From positions 25,807,293 through 25,871,292 of the forward strand of contig CM119267.1 of NCBI GenBank assembly GCA_051294375.1: a stretch of DNA of 64,000 nt. Reading direction: 5' to 3'. The notes beneath the pieces are model-generated. The model worked only from the letters and a program-made list of their open reading frames with translations. It was not told the DNA's origin and searched no databases. The DNA comes from Paraspadella gotoi (taxonomy: Eukaryota; Chaetognatha). Of the stretch, positions 25,001 to 33,000 are shown one piece after another. The position numbers and the translations under genes are program-made. Within the stretch, counting starts at the first letter, position 1, and every line of letters begins with the position of its first letter.

Positions 25001-26283
25001 ACAACACTTTCAGGCGACATGCCTCAACCTGGCGATGCACTTTTTACCAATGACACATCAGGCGACATGCCTCAACTTGGTGATGAACTTTCCACCAACA
25101 ACAACAATTTACTGAAGAGTCGCAACAGACTTCTCCCTACGGGAGGGGGGGATGTATGGTGGACAAAAATCCACTAACCGTTCATCAGTGGCCAATTGTG
25201 CCGGAGGCAAGTCATTCGCCTCCCAACCAAAAGGTCCGGGGTTCTAGCCCGGTGGCCACCTAACAGTTAAGAGGGACGGGGGGCTTAACCCGCCTGTAAC
25301 ACGGTGTTACAGCCTGATCCAAAGATCAGGGACTACTTATATTGAACGGTTCTGTCACTAACAAATAACAATTATCACCGTCTCTTCAGTTTTACTATTT
25401 AAACTATATTATTTAATTATATATATATTACTTTTTAAAAATATTATTTGCTTATTATATCTAATAACTCATTTTGGGAGGGGGAGGTCAGTGTTGTCTT
25501 CTGGAAATAAAGGGAGCATCGATACAACACAAGGTTAGACTACAATAGAATACAATTAGACTACAATATTTAATTTAATATCATTTGGCTTAAAAATATT
25601 TAAGATAACCTTTCTCTTTTAAATCTTAGCAAATTAGATCATAAGTTTATCAGTTATATCTTAGTTTTAAAGATCCTTTCCTCAATTAAAAATTGCCTAC
25701 TTTTATTCAGTTCACTACTAGGTAAACCAAAAAATTGTCTATTACCTATTTAAGAAAAAATCTTTGCCCCTTAAAAGTTCACCCCTTAAATGGGAAGTGT
25801 CTGTTTATTCAGGTCCGATGGCCCAGGAATCTGGAGCGCGCGAAGGGTTTGCTCCCAACGAAAAACGGTCAACTGCCCACGTCTTTTCCACTCAGGTTAC
25901 TCCTCGTTTTCCTATTTGATCTATTGGATGACAATTATTGGCGATCTGTCGATGTGTTCTGCCTTCACTATTGAAATGTTTCATTTTCGCAAGGCTTTGG
26001 AAGCATTCCTTAAAAAGCATCGACTGTCCCACGTTGTTCGAGCTCACGAGGTTCAACAAGTCGGTTTTCAGGTAAAAATAAACTTTTGGGATTATATCGT
26101 GCAGTCCACATTTTATTAAAAGCATCATTGAATTAAAACAACTGTTTTTCTTATCAGGTTCAACAAAAGGGAAAGCTGTTGACGGTGTTTTCCTCATCTC
26201 GATATTGCGGCGGAGCCAACGAAGCAGCGTGCGTCCTCGCCGACTCCAGCAAATTGAGACTCATCAGACTCGATACGACTTGA
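1454..26283 (+). CDS. Nudix-like / EF-hand / PPP-family protein phosphatase (17-exon model)
   Basis: Exons: 1454-1696, 1869-2008, 2168-2802, 4273-4409, 4945-5056, 5242-5402, 5785-5951, 6049-6198, 14697-14881, 22305-22640, 22768-22909, 23211-23361, 23668-23927, 24046-24155, 25813-25895, 25994-26071, 26158-26283. They total 3216 nt, i.e. 1071 residues plus TGA. Every junction keeps phase, and single-nucleotide completions give sensible codons (AG|A, G|GC, G|GG). An in-frame ATG at 1400 would add 18 residues. The order Nudix, EF-hands, acidic/basic linker, phosphatase is unlike PPEF/RdgC, where EF-hands follow the catalytic domain. The weakest point is the exon 3 to exon 4 join; if it is wrong, a Nudix gene and an EF-hand phosphatase gene lie side by side. 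Large introns 8 and 9 hold the transposons and a nested gene. Confidence 0.72.
2803..4272. repeat. Intron 3: interspersed repeat with GTCT run and ATTAATTA tracts
   Basis: From about 3240 to 4070 lies a repeat: a (GTCT)n run, a segment repeated twice in the form GTGGGTAGGRAAGTGTGKGAT...AAGTTTCGATGGAATC, long AATTAATT tracts, and the end GCAGATCCGACATTGTTTGC. Reverse-orientation relatives occur at 21787-22170, 49885-50760 and 53000-53620. I see no exon in this intron. Confidence 0.65.
4273..6198 (+). CDS. Exons 4-8: EF-hand region and Arg-rich segment
   Basis: Exon 5 carries a degenerate EF loop, [12 protein letters not shown] (about residues 393-404), with Gln in place of the position-12 acid. 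Exon 6 carries a canonical calcium loop, [12 protein letters not shown] (435-446), between helices FIFRYY and FRRFVSDV. Exon 7 is a Ser/Pro/Ala-rich spacer ([13 protein letters not shown]). Exon 8 has a short segment with [13 protein letters not shown] and ends in KRRRRR. Phases are 1,0,1,0,2,2. The acceptor of exon 6 (CCGAG) is poor. Calcium control of the phosphatase is inferred from domain order only. Confidence 0.78.
4620..4905 (+). repeat. Interspersed repeat family C, diverged copy
   Basis: Begins CCTTGTATTTTGATGCTAG and ends near GGTTGTACCAATTTCATA. Better copies are at 27510-27897 and 39481-39800, with fragments at 30555-30640 and 59085-59190. It lies in intron 4 of the phosphatase model. 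No coding capacity was seen. Confidence 0.7.
5435..5692 (-). repeat. SINE-like repeat family A (reverse copy)
   Basis: About 255 bp, sharing TGTGTTCCATCCACAGTCC-like and GCAAAGCGAGACCGTC segments with copies at 33504-33740, 41914-42170, 46990-47250 and 47481-47735. Insertion is in intron 6 of the phosphatase gene. Similar length and separate insertion sites suggest a SINE or short MITE; I could not find a clear tRNA promoter in it. Confidence 0.75.
7390..9372. mobile_element. 2-kb foldback element with ~0.8-kb inverted arms
   Basis: The arm at about 7390-8205 recurs as its reverse complement at about 8485-9372; for example AGGTGCCCATACATCATATG at ~7450 faces CATATGATGTATGGGCACCT at ~9290. 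The loop is about 280 bp. There is no transposase ORF; listed ORFs here are AT-rich chance frames. It lies in intron 8 of the phosphatase model. Confidence 0.85.
9395..9745. repeat. Palindromic MITE-like repeat family H
   Basis: The unit is partly self-complementary (GTTAATATAAGAAA...TTTCTTATATCAAC) and recurs at 57425-57790 and, more diverged, at 60550-60840. The shared end reads near GATAGTACTATAT / GGTAGTACTATAT. Non-coding. Confidence 0.6.
10078..10400 (+). repeat. 22-bp minisatellite
   Basis: Imperfect tandem units close to GAATGATTATCATCGCATCAAT, drifting to TTTGGTTATCATCGCATCAAT in the second half. It follows a CT-rich microsatellite at 9870-10050. The Ser/Leu-rich ORFs over both tracts are artefacts of the repeat. 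Confidence 0.8.
10700..11430 (+). repeat. Repeat family F, diverged copy
   Basis: It shares the order of landmarks CAAATCTGAC, GATTCCGA, GCATCTGAAG, then GTCAGA..GAAAATCTT..GGGGTGGA and TTCTACAT with 50755-51990 and 56235-57295, and ends CTCTGGCTTTTTTCGTCAGCG. It is much more diverged than those two. Confidence 0.6.
11428..11752 (-). mobile_element. LTR fragment (antisense), Gypsy-type
   Basis: Read on the minus strand it has CTGTATAAATACTGA as a TATA-like promoter, AATAAA, and the end ACATGAAACCAAAAGTG / AAATCTCTGTCTACC. It matches the + strand LTR at 45030-45345 closely. A purine-rich tract with GAGGAGGGGGG adjoins its upstream side on the minus strand, as expected for a polypurine tract before a 3' LTR. 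Confidence 0.75.
11779..12260 (-). pseudogene. Env-like membrane protein C-terminus of a retroelement
   Basis: The minus frame from about 12260 down to 11779 is open, directly upstream of the polypurine tract and LTR. Its last part has a polar helix-forming stretch, then a hydrophobic segment ([16 protein letters not shown]) followed by a CCCCC cluster, and a Pro/Thr-rich tail of about 40 residues. A single membrane anchor plus palmitoylatable cysteines next to a 3' LTR is the position of an envelope gene. Only this C-terminal piece remains, with no sign of a fusion or receptor part, so identity is inferred from position and topology. Confidence 0.45.
12588..12746 (+). promoter_or_regulatory. 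Three tandem GC-box units upstream of gag
   Basis: Three units of about 50-55 bp each contain GATCCCGCCCCCTTG followed by TTGTCCTGTGCGCA or a variant. CCCGCCCCC is an Sp1-type GC box. They lie just before the gag-like start at 12762, with GCCGCCATTTT (YY1-like) at 12559. A promoter role in the element is inferred. Confidence 0.4.
12762..14440 (+). pseudogene. DIRS-like gag relic, frameshifted
   Basis: The first part (12762-12975) encodes a leader and an amphipathic stretch ([20 protein letters not shown]), comparable in place to the short first gag segment at 62838. After an intron-like gap to about 13310 the gag-like sequence moves between frames: 13329-13619, 13623-13823, 13804-13992 and 14101-14355, with in-frame stops between. 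Residues such as [24 protein letters not shown] and a basic RRPYRSRK tail suggest nucleocapsid function. At least three disruptions show it is dead. Confidence 0.5.
14697..14881 (+). CDS. Exon 9: acidic/Lys-Arg linker exon
   Basis: This isolated 185-nt exon sits between two introns of about 8.5 and 7.4 kb. Acceptor CCAG|A and donor ACGG|GTAAGT give phases 2 and 1, exactly what exon 8 and exon 10 need. It encodes an acidic stretch ([11 protein letters not shown]), a Thr run, then KAKPRKRN and KKRKLDF, which resemble nuclear localisation signals. Without it the reading frame between exons 8 and 10 does not close, which is the main support for it. Confidence 0.75.
15065..15600 (-). pseudogene. 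Astacin-family metalloprotease C-terminal fragment with 3' UTR
   Basis: On the minus strand the frame below 15600 reads [13 protein letters not shown], then NFSNKDRW, then SLMHYGES, the Met-turn region of astacins (SxMHY). A +1 frameshift near 15470 moves the rest into another frame, [20 protein letters not shown], ending at the expected LLYDC plus TAA near 15310. Downstream AATAAA near 15070 suggests the natural 3' UTR. The zinc-binding HExxH part is missing, cut off by the SINE that starts at about 15601. Known function: zinc endopeptidase; this copy cannot be active. Confidence 0.8.
15601..15885 (+). repeat. tRNA-derived SINE, copy 1
   Basis: Contains an A-box-like TGGCTCATTGAG and a good B box GGGTTCAATCCC about 50 bp apart, followed by a conserved tail with AGCCCAGGACCCGTTCCATG. 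Copies: 16930-17222, 47738-47955 and reverse 58617-58890. Confidence 0.85.
16195..16760 (+). repeat. Repeat family I
   Basis: Its reverse complement is found at about 54340-54880; shared parts include GATGAGACTGGTATCATATT and CTAAAAGACTGTATTATC. The two copies are roughly 85-90% alike by eye. No protein was recognised. Confidence 0.7.
16930..17222 (+). repeat. tRNA-derived SINE, copy 2
   Basis: Same family as 15601-15885, starting GCATTGCAAAGTTCACCCC. The B box here is mutated to GGGTTCCATCCC. It lies about 1 kb from copy 1 in the same orientation, in intron 9 of the phosphatase gene. Confidence 0.85.
17223..18311. other. AT-rich intron sequence, no gene seen
   Basis: Contains a short CTT run (17388-17404) and a lone GTCGGATCTGC tip at 17893, the terminal motif of the TIR family seen at 21787-22170. 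Nothing else was recognised. Confidence 0.5.
18312..20857 (-). CDS. Nested nine-finger C2H2 zinc-finger protein
   Basis: Exons on the minus strand: 20857-20771, 20581-20331, 20228-20058, 19803-18312, totalling 2001 nt (666 residues). Phases 0, 2 and 2 close exactly, and the exon 3/4 junction falls inside a finger ([19 protein letters not shown]). Nine C2H2 fingers are visible: [63 protein letters not shown] and [10 protein letters not shown] types. They are spread rather than arrayed with TGEKP linkers, and a Lys/Asn/Ser-rich 220-residue spacer separates fingers 6 and 7. The gene lies wholly within intron 9 of the opposite-strand phosphatase gene and has far more A/T-rich codons than its host. 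DNA binding in the nucleus is inferred from the fold; the target is unknown. Confidence 0.85.
20858..21786. other. 5' flank of the nested gene; GTC microsatellite and a GC-rich island
   Basis: A TCGTC microsatellite lies at 21095-21130. The block 21380-21720 is distinctly GC-richer than its surroundings and holds a 67-codon minus frame (Gly/Ala-rich) that I cannot assign; it may be a repeat found only once here. The rest is AT-rich and may include the promoter of the nested gene. Confidence 0.4.
21787..22170 (-). mobile_element. TIR-bounded non-autonomous element
   Basis: Bounded by GTCGGATCTGC (21809) and GCAGATCCGAC (ends 22166), with AATTAATT tracts inside. The left part is the reverse complement of 3650-4070. 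About 360 bp, no ORF, MITE-like. Confidence 0.65.
22305..26283 (+). CDS. Exons 10-17: PPP-family Ser/Thr phosphatase catalytic domain
   Basis: All PPP metal and catalytic motifs are present in order: GDLHG (residues 810-814), GDYVDRG (842-848), RGNHE (873-877), HGG (928-930) and RAHE (His 1022), followed by [10 protein letters not shown]. Family knowledge: these residues hold two metals and hydrolyse phospho-Ser/Thr. Exon 10 contributes about 110 residues upstream of the fold; the match between its donor GCCG|GTAGCT and the exon 11 acceptor fixes its end. [14 protein letters not shown] and the terminal exon agree with a PP1/PP5-like core. The protein ends just after the domain, so there is no C-terminal EF-hand. 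The catalytic residues look intact, so activity is expected. Confidence 0.93.
22910..23210 (+). repeat. Intron made of five ~61-bp tandem units
   Basis: Intron 11 of the phosphatase gene consists almost entirely of units containing AAATTAAAGGAAAAG, GAGACCTATTATGGGG and CGCCCTTTTCCTTCTCTAA. The functional acceptor TTCTCTAAG|G is the end of the last unit; earlier units have AAA where it has AAG. Confidence 0.9.
24735..25388 (+). mobile_element. TRIM: 654-bp LTR retroelement in miniature
   Basis: LTRs 24735-24966 and 25156-25388 are nearly identical (~232 bp). The first is followed by a primer-binding-site-like TGGTGAGCCCGACATCC (24968), the second preceded by GGGAGGGGGGGATG, a polypurine tract. 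GTTTT flanks both outer ends as a target duplication. The 190-bp interior has two ~46-bp repeats (AGGCGACATGCCTCAAC) and no coding capacity, so it needs proteins from another element. It sits in intron 14 of the phosphatase gene. Confidence 0.88.
25389..25812. other. Rest of intron 14, nothing recognised
   Basis: AT-rich sequence between the TRIM and exon 15. Confidence 0.5.
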
Positions 26284-27066
26284 TTTGCTTCTCCATTAGT
26301 TTCGTTTCCCGGTTCATTGGTTCAGTCGTTCAGTCGTTCAGTAGATGGGACTTGAACGTCAATGAAATGGACTCGCCCGATTCCCTTCTATCCGTTTTAG
26401 TCATGAATTATGTTGACCGGTTTCAAATGCACGATATAGTCAATACAGTATAGTAGTATACTATACAAAATATACTAATATAATCACAAACCAAGGTTTT
26501 CAGAGTCGAATTTTTAAGCAAAATGTTTCCGTGTGATTCACTCAAATGTTTTGAATGTATAAACCCTGCTATGCAATATTCGTCGAAATCAGGTTAGGTC
26601 ATTCGGTCTCGTGCTAAACCTTCATTTACAAAAAAAATCTATGCATTTTTTACATCTGAGCCAAAAGAAACTAAAAAGAAAAATAATCAGTTGTAGACAA
26701 TCAATTGTAATTTTGCACCATTCCGTATAAAACATTTGTATTAACAATATATATAATTGTTTTTGTTGTGTTTCTTTTGTTGCGAGCGTTTCAGCTCATG
26801 GTTTCCTTACCTTTTTTTACGTAAATGTGTAGTATACATGTATTTTCCGTTCATGATTGACTTGGTTGAGAAAGTCTTTCCAGTTTCATATTTCTCATTT
26901 TCGACTTTTATTTCAGAAAGGTTTATCATCACTATCCAAAAAAATCGATGATAAATATTAAAGCTTCAACGTATGAAAGGAGCCATCGATTTTTTCTATT
27001 AATCTTTAATTAAAGTTTAAAGGAGACATTAAAAACCATTCCATCGGTTATAGAAACCCGTAAAAA
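26284..27066. other. Intergenic region between phosphatase and zinc-finger gene
   Basis: Holds the phosphatase 3' flank and the promoter side of the next gene. No repeat family from elsewhere in the window and no convincing core promoter were identified. Confidence 0.5.
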
Positions 27067-30000
27067 ATGAACATCACCTACATTCCTATGGGCTCCATGC
27101 AGGTTGGACCCAATGGTGAACTCATTCCCACCAACATCGCCACGTCCTTTCCAGGCATGTTCACTCGGTTATACTTTTAGGTACGTATATATACACACTT
27201 TATTTTAGATTTGTAATTTTCTTTTAATATTCCAGCCGGAGCCGAAGGACGCGGTCCGACCTTTCATCAAGTGGTTACTACTGTTCCGGGATCAAACGCC
27301 GGTTGGAAAATGTCAGATTTAACTCCGGTTTATAGGTGAGTAAGGTTAAAACCAGGACACAAGATTTAGATTTTGTAGCTGTATGTATCATATATTAATA
27401 ATATTGAGTGATTAAAATAATTTAATTTAGAAAGACAAAAAAAAATGATTCTTTCCCCATGTGATTGAGGATTATTTTACCTTTTCGATGTAGCAAAGTA
27501 ATGTATAGTATGTCCAAAGTCAGGGGCAAGATAGCTTATTTATTAAATGAATGGATAATTTTTATATTGGTTGTACCAATTTCATAAAATTCAGCTCCTT
27601 GTATTTTGATGCTAGTGCGGAGTACAATAAGTATTCCCCGATCTAATACTTAAGGGAGTGGTCTTTTCATACAATTGAAACATTTTTTGAAATATTTTCC
27701 ACTTCATTGATAGGGAAGCCAGGTACTCTGGGAGTGAATAAACGGGACTGTGAAAGAGTCTTGATTAAAAGCTTGCAGGGACCTGCTATGTCATTAGCTT
27801 GTAAGAGTGATGGAGGCCTGTCCAAAGTCAGGGGCAAGATAGCTTATTTATTAAATGAATGGATAATTTTTATATTGGTTGTACCAATTTCATATAAACA
27901 TCTAATTTATTTAATTTTCACCAAGTCTCCCCATCATTTCCTTCCCATCAATTTTCCTTTTCTTCAGCGGGTCTCACAACTTCGCAGTGATGGAGCCTCT
28001 CGCTGTTTCCTCTGGTGCGACGGTTGTACCCGTAAGTCACTTAGCGCCGGGCACCAACGTGGCCATGACCGGCGCCATGGGGGGCCAGTTGGTTCAGGCG
28101 CCGGGCGGCGGAGCCCATATCGTTCATGCAGCCGCCGGTGCAACTGCCGAGCAATTTTTGCAGGTGGCGACGCTGCAAGCGCAACAGCACCAGCAGCAAA
28201 TGCATCAGCAGCAAAAGGTTGCCGCAAGGAATCACAAGGCGAGACACAAACCGGTTCCGCCTCTTCAGTTTCAGCAAATCGTTCAACAGCACCAACCGCA
28301 TTTTCAAATACAGCAAATACCTCAGCATCAGGTCCAACTCGCTCAGCCCCAAACCGTCCATATTTTGCATCCATCCGCGCCGACGCTGGAGTCTCGAGAG
28401 ACGCAACCCTCGGAGGAACAGCAGCAAGAATCGCAGCCGCAGCAAGAGTCTCTGCAAAACCAGCCAAATGGACCGTCCACGCCGCAGCAGAACCAAGAAG
28501 AGGATGGAGAACCGGAGGGCGTTGGAGACGAGGGATCCTCCTCGAAAAAAACGGAGGATCAGACGACGACTACCGACGCCACCCCAACCACCTCCCTACC
28601 TGGGCAACCCATATTGCAGGAACAAGAGCCGTTGCAACAAGTGCTTCAAGTAATGACTCCGCTGAAGACAATTTCCAGTGCGGGTGGAGTAACCGGCTAC
28701 ACAATAATTAAAGTTGACAACGGAGTGGCGATTCCGGGCGAGGGCCAAATCTTGACTCACCCTCTCGATCTCCCAACGACGTCCGTCGCCTCCGACGCCG
28801 TCGTCGCCCGCCCGACCAAACCTCGCTCTTCATCCTCCCTCCACTTTTGCCCCGTCTGCGCTAAAGACTTTCGTAGCAAAGGAAACCTTAAACGTCACCA
28901 CAAGGATTTCCACGAGACTTCGGCCCAGCGTGTCACCTACCACTGCGACCTCTGTCGCAAGGACTTTCAGAATCGATTCAATCTGCGGCGCCACCGCGTC
29001 GGCGTCCACGGCGGCACCGCCGAATTCTCCGTCCGCGAATTCCAGTGCGAAGTCTGCTCCAAAATCTTTCACTACAACGACAATCTCAAGCGGCACAGAC
29101 GCAACGTTCACGGATTGATGCCGAGGAGAGAGGTCGGCGCGGCGTAGAGGGGGAGAGGAAGTGATAGAAGGGAAAGAGAGAGGGAGTTGTATAATGCACA
29201 AATTGTACATGGTAGATTTGTAAGAGAGCTAAATGGTCCTAAAATAACAGTAAACTTAGCTCTAGTAGTATTCCCAATAACATACCTATTAACTAACTTG
29301 TTGAATAAGAGAAGCTAACTTGCAGTGGTAGAATACTAGCATGCTTGAAGCATATAGCTAGCTTAAGGGAAGTAAAGTCATAAGCATAAATAGTAGATAC
29401 CCTATAGAGGAAAGAAAGAATCTTTATTAATAACATAATTCCTGACCCAATAAGTAAGAACTAAGACCAGAGAGAATGGGACTGCCATTTTTTTTTTTTT
29501 TTTTGGAGACATATTGTTTCAAGTCCAAGCTGAAGCTTTAAACTATAATTGAAATACCTAAGAGTGATTTCCTATGACAATATTTATAAGTTAGTTTAAT
29601 TGATAATTATTATTAATAAATGTCCAAAACTCTCTAATCAATCATTAATTCATTATCATCAATTGCTACACTAATGACAAAAGTGAATTCGTGAAATGAG
29701 AACATGAAATGACACAGGAACAGAATTTATGACAAGTCAATGTCAATACGACAATATGCAAATGAGATTGATGAACTCAATCTCATTCTTTGTTGTATCA
29801 AAAGTTCCTTCCTTATAGATTGGCGCGGTTTTATACAAGATAAGAAGATATTTGAAAAGCAGGATAATATGGAACGAAAAGACGAAATTGAGTTTAGAAA
29901 TTCTTTGTTCATTTCTTCAGATCAAGTGGGAAGCGGGAGCCGAATACTCTGGTACTGAACCGACCGACGGCGCCGCTGACAACTCGTTTTCTGTCGTCGA

Positions 30001-33000
30001 GGATACGAAACCGGCGTTGAGCGGCGTTGACGCCGCGGCGCTCGTTCCCGTCTCCCCCAACTCTCGCGCCTTCGTCTGCGAAATCTGTAACAAAAATCTT
30101 CAAAGCAATTACAATTTAAAAAGACATCAGGCCGCCGTGCATAAGGTGAGACGAGCAAGGTCTCCCCACGATGATAGGTTTTTGAACCATTATTTGATCG
30201 CAAAAACGTCTTATTTTTTGCCTAAAATAATCATTTGAGAGTCGCCACAAACTGGTGATTACCCGATGTCAGAGATAAAGCGCAACCTTCTCAAAAAAAA
30301 ACAACGGCAAGATGGAAGAGAGTCCCGATGGCGCCAACCTGTCAAATTCCAACTTTTATTGCTTTACACTATTATAAAGCCTATATCCAAAAATGATAGT
30401 TTTGGCTCAATCTGTGTCTTTCTCTCTCCATATATATTTTTTTATGTTTCCAGAAAAAAACTTTTATTCCTGTTATATCTTTTACCGTATGATAACTTAA
30501 AAAATATGGCAAAAAATATCCTTTTTGTACTTGCAAATAAAATTATGTCAAAATTATACTGTGGGAATGAATAAACGATATTGTGAAAGAGTCTTGATTG
30601 AATGATTGCAAGGAACTGCTCTGTCATTATCTTGTACACTACGGCGAAAAAAAGGCGTCACTTTTCACATAAAAAAAACACATTAGATGCCTGAATTTTA
30701 CAAAGACATAGAAACATAAAATAAAGCTTATTGAAAAATGAAGCGATTGGTCCAAGTCCCAATAAAATCGAGCGGGTCTTCTCTCCCCCCTCTCAACCTC
30801 TACTCCTTCTCTTCCCTTCGTTGTCCCCTCCTCTTCATCCTAGAGTCAAGGATCGTCCTCACTCTCGTCTCACGATCTCGGGGTCCTCAAGCCTTCCTTC
30901 TCCCCTTTTATGTACCCTTATTCCCTTTTCTTTTTACCAAATACATCCTCAACTTACATATTTTCCCATATATTGATACATACCTTCAGAGGAAGAATTA
31001 GTTTTTGTCAAAAAGTCAATGACTTTTTCCTATTACAAATGTGTATAATATGAAATTAGCTGAACACATTGTTAGAAAAAGAAGTATCATCAACTTAACC
31101 TCCAAAAATCATCTTTTTCCAATTCTGTTTTCAGACTTTAAAAGCTTGAGGGGTATTGAAGGTGTGAAGTAATAGAGGGAAAAATAATGGTATATTTCGC
31201 GAAGAGTAGAAACGAGAGAATGTATCGCTAGACAAAATATACTGAGGGGCAGGAGGAGGAGGAAAAAGAAGAAGAGGAAGAGGAGAATTGGACGGCAGGC
31301 TAAATCCTCCTCTGCGTCCCCCTTCTTGTCCAGGCCCCCAATGGCGTGGCATTACATCGTCATGCTTCCCTCTGGACTAAAAAACAAAGACACAGAACTA
31401 AAAAAGTGAGAGAAGTCACAAACTAAAACTATTGGATTTCTATCAAAGCTACTATTTAAATGATTAAAAGTTTATTTTTAATTTATGTCAGTCATTGACA
31501 AATTATGCGACTGCACCATGACTGATATTGATTCTTAAAAAAAGAGCAATGGTAAAGTCTGAGCCAAAAATGCAGCAAACTTCTGGCGCAACCATGGTCG
31601 TAAGTCTATTTCCATCAGTTTAGGGTAAGTATTTTTGCGTTTTCCAAAAGCTGGTTGCCTTCTTTGGTCTTGAGGAACACGTCGATGAGGGGGGATATAG
31701 ATTTTTTCAGCGCAGGTTTGAGGGATCATGTATTCTTTCCAGGGTCCAGTTCTTTCATTTCTTGATTTTGTTTCCCATTTCTTGATTCTTGTTTGAGTTG
31801 ATTCTTGCAAATGAAGTTTCTCCTTGGATTTTTCCAGCTGGAGTTTTCACATCATTAGCATAGTCTTTGACAGTTGGTAGGTCGGTCTGCACTTGAGAAT
31901 CAGTCTTGGCAACATTGGTTTGTGTTGAAACTGAATCAGAAATGATGGCGGTTTGGGTAGTTTTGGAAAAGGAGGTTGAGTAGGGTATTTTAGTCTGAGT
32001 TGATTTATTGCAACTAGCCTTGGGTTTTGAGGTCTGGGTTGAAGCATTGACTTGAGTTGAATAGGTTTGAGTTGAGGTGGAGACAGTTTGGGTTTTTAAA
32101 GGAAGAGGGGACATATGTGTATTCTGCACCAAAGTAAGTAGATCCATTATATTCTTGTCCAGAATTCGTGGGTTTGCATTATTAGTATGCAATCTTTTAG
32201 AAAAATTCATCAGGTTTTCCAAGATGTCAATATATTCTCCTTTGAGGTCATCAGAACTGATTTGATCTTTAAAGTTTATTGCGGCCATTTTTTGGATTAT
32301 GTTCAAGATTTAGGGTAGAAAAGGTATTGGTTTTTCTGGACAGTTATTTTAATTTTTCTTTTTTTTTTTTTTTTTGTCTTTCAAGGGAGCTAACGTTTTC
32401 TTTTTCCTTTTTCTTAAGAGGTTAAAGTCCAATCTTAGCTTTCGCCATTTTTAGTTGGAGAGAGAGAGAGAGAGACAGAGAGAGTTGAAGCGATCTTGTT
32501 TTTAGTTGCCAGGTTTAAAGTTTGATGTTTAGTTTCGGTTGACGAAGAGTGAAGAGAAAGGAGAAAGTTATCATGTAATTAACATAAAGTAGGGTTTTTT
32601 TTATGCAATTTCTTTGTAGTAATTTTAATAGTTATTTTGTAAAATGGTATCTTTTTTTTTTAGATGGGAGTTTGTAAATTTGGTTTATTTTTAAGTTTGT
32701 TTTTGGTTGTTAGTGAAGAAAAAGTTTTTTTTTATAGAACTTCCGCGGTTTTTTTTTTTTTGCTGAGGGTTTGCACAGGAAACTTAATCCACGGGGAGTA
32801 GGGTGTCGAGCCGCGAAGAGGGCGTCACTTGAGGGGTATTGAAGGTCTGAAGTAATAGAGGGAAAAATAATGGTATATTTCGCGAAGAGTAGAAACGAGA
32901 GAATGTCTCGCTAGACAAAATATACTGAGGGGCAGGAGGAGGAGGAAAAAGAAGAAGAGGAAGAGGAGAATTGGACGGCAGGCTAAATCCTCCTCTGAAA

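Larger units (their letters stand above)
31145..32997 (-). mobile_element. Small LTR retroelement with TQT-array protein
   Basis: LTRs 31145-31314 and 32828-32997 (170 bp each) differ at two positions by eye. AAAAG flanks both outer ends (31140-31144, 32998-33002), a 5-bp target duplication. Minus orientation is chosen because the ORF is on that strand and AAGAAGGGGG precedes the 31314 LTR on it, as a polypurine tract would. The LTR ends lack TG..CA. No protease, integrase or reverse transcriptase was seen, so it is non-autonomous or internally deleted. Confidence 0.8.

Noticed and set aside
24735-25388. Two tandem tRNA-derived SINEs (GGGGTTCTAGCCC resembles a B box)
   Set aside because: The repeats are flanked by PBS, PPT and a shared outer target duplication, which fits LTRs of one element better.
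22305-26283. Assignment as PPEF/RdgC
   Set aside because: Those have EF-hands after the catalytic domain and an IQ motif; here the protein ends right after the fold and the EF-hands precede it.
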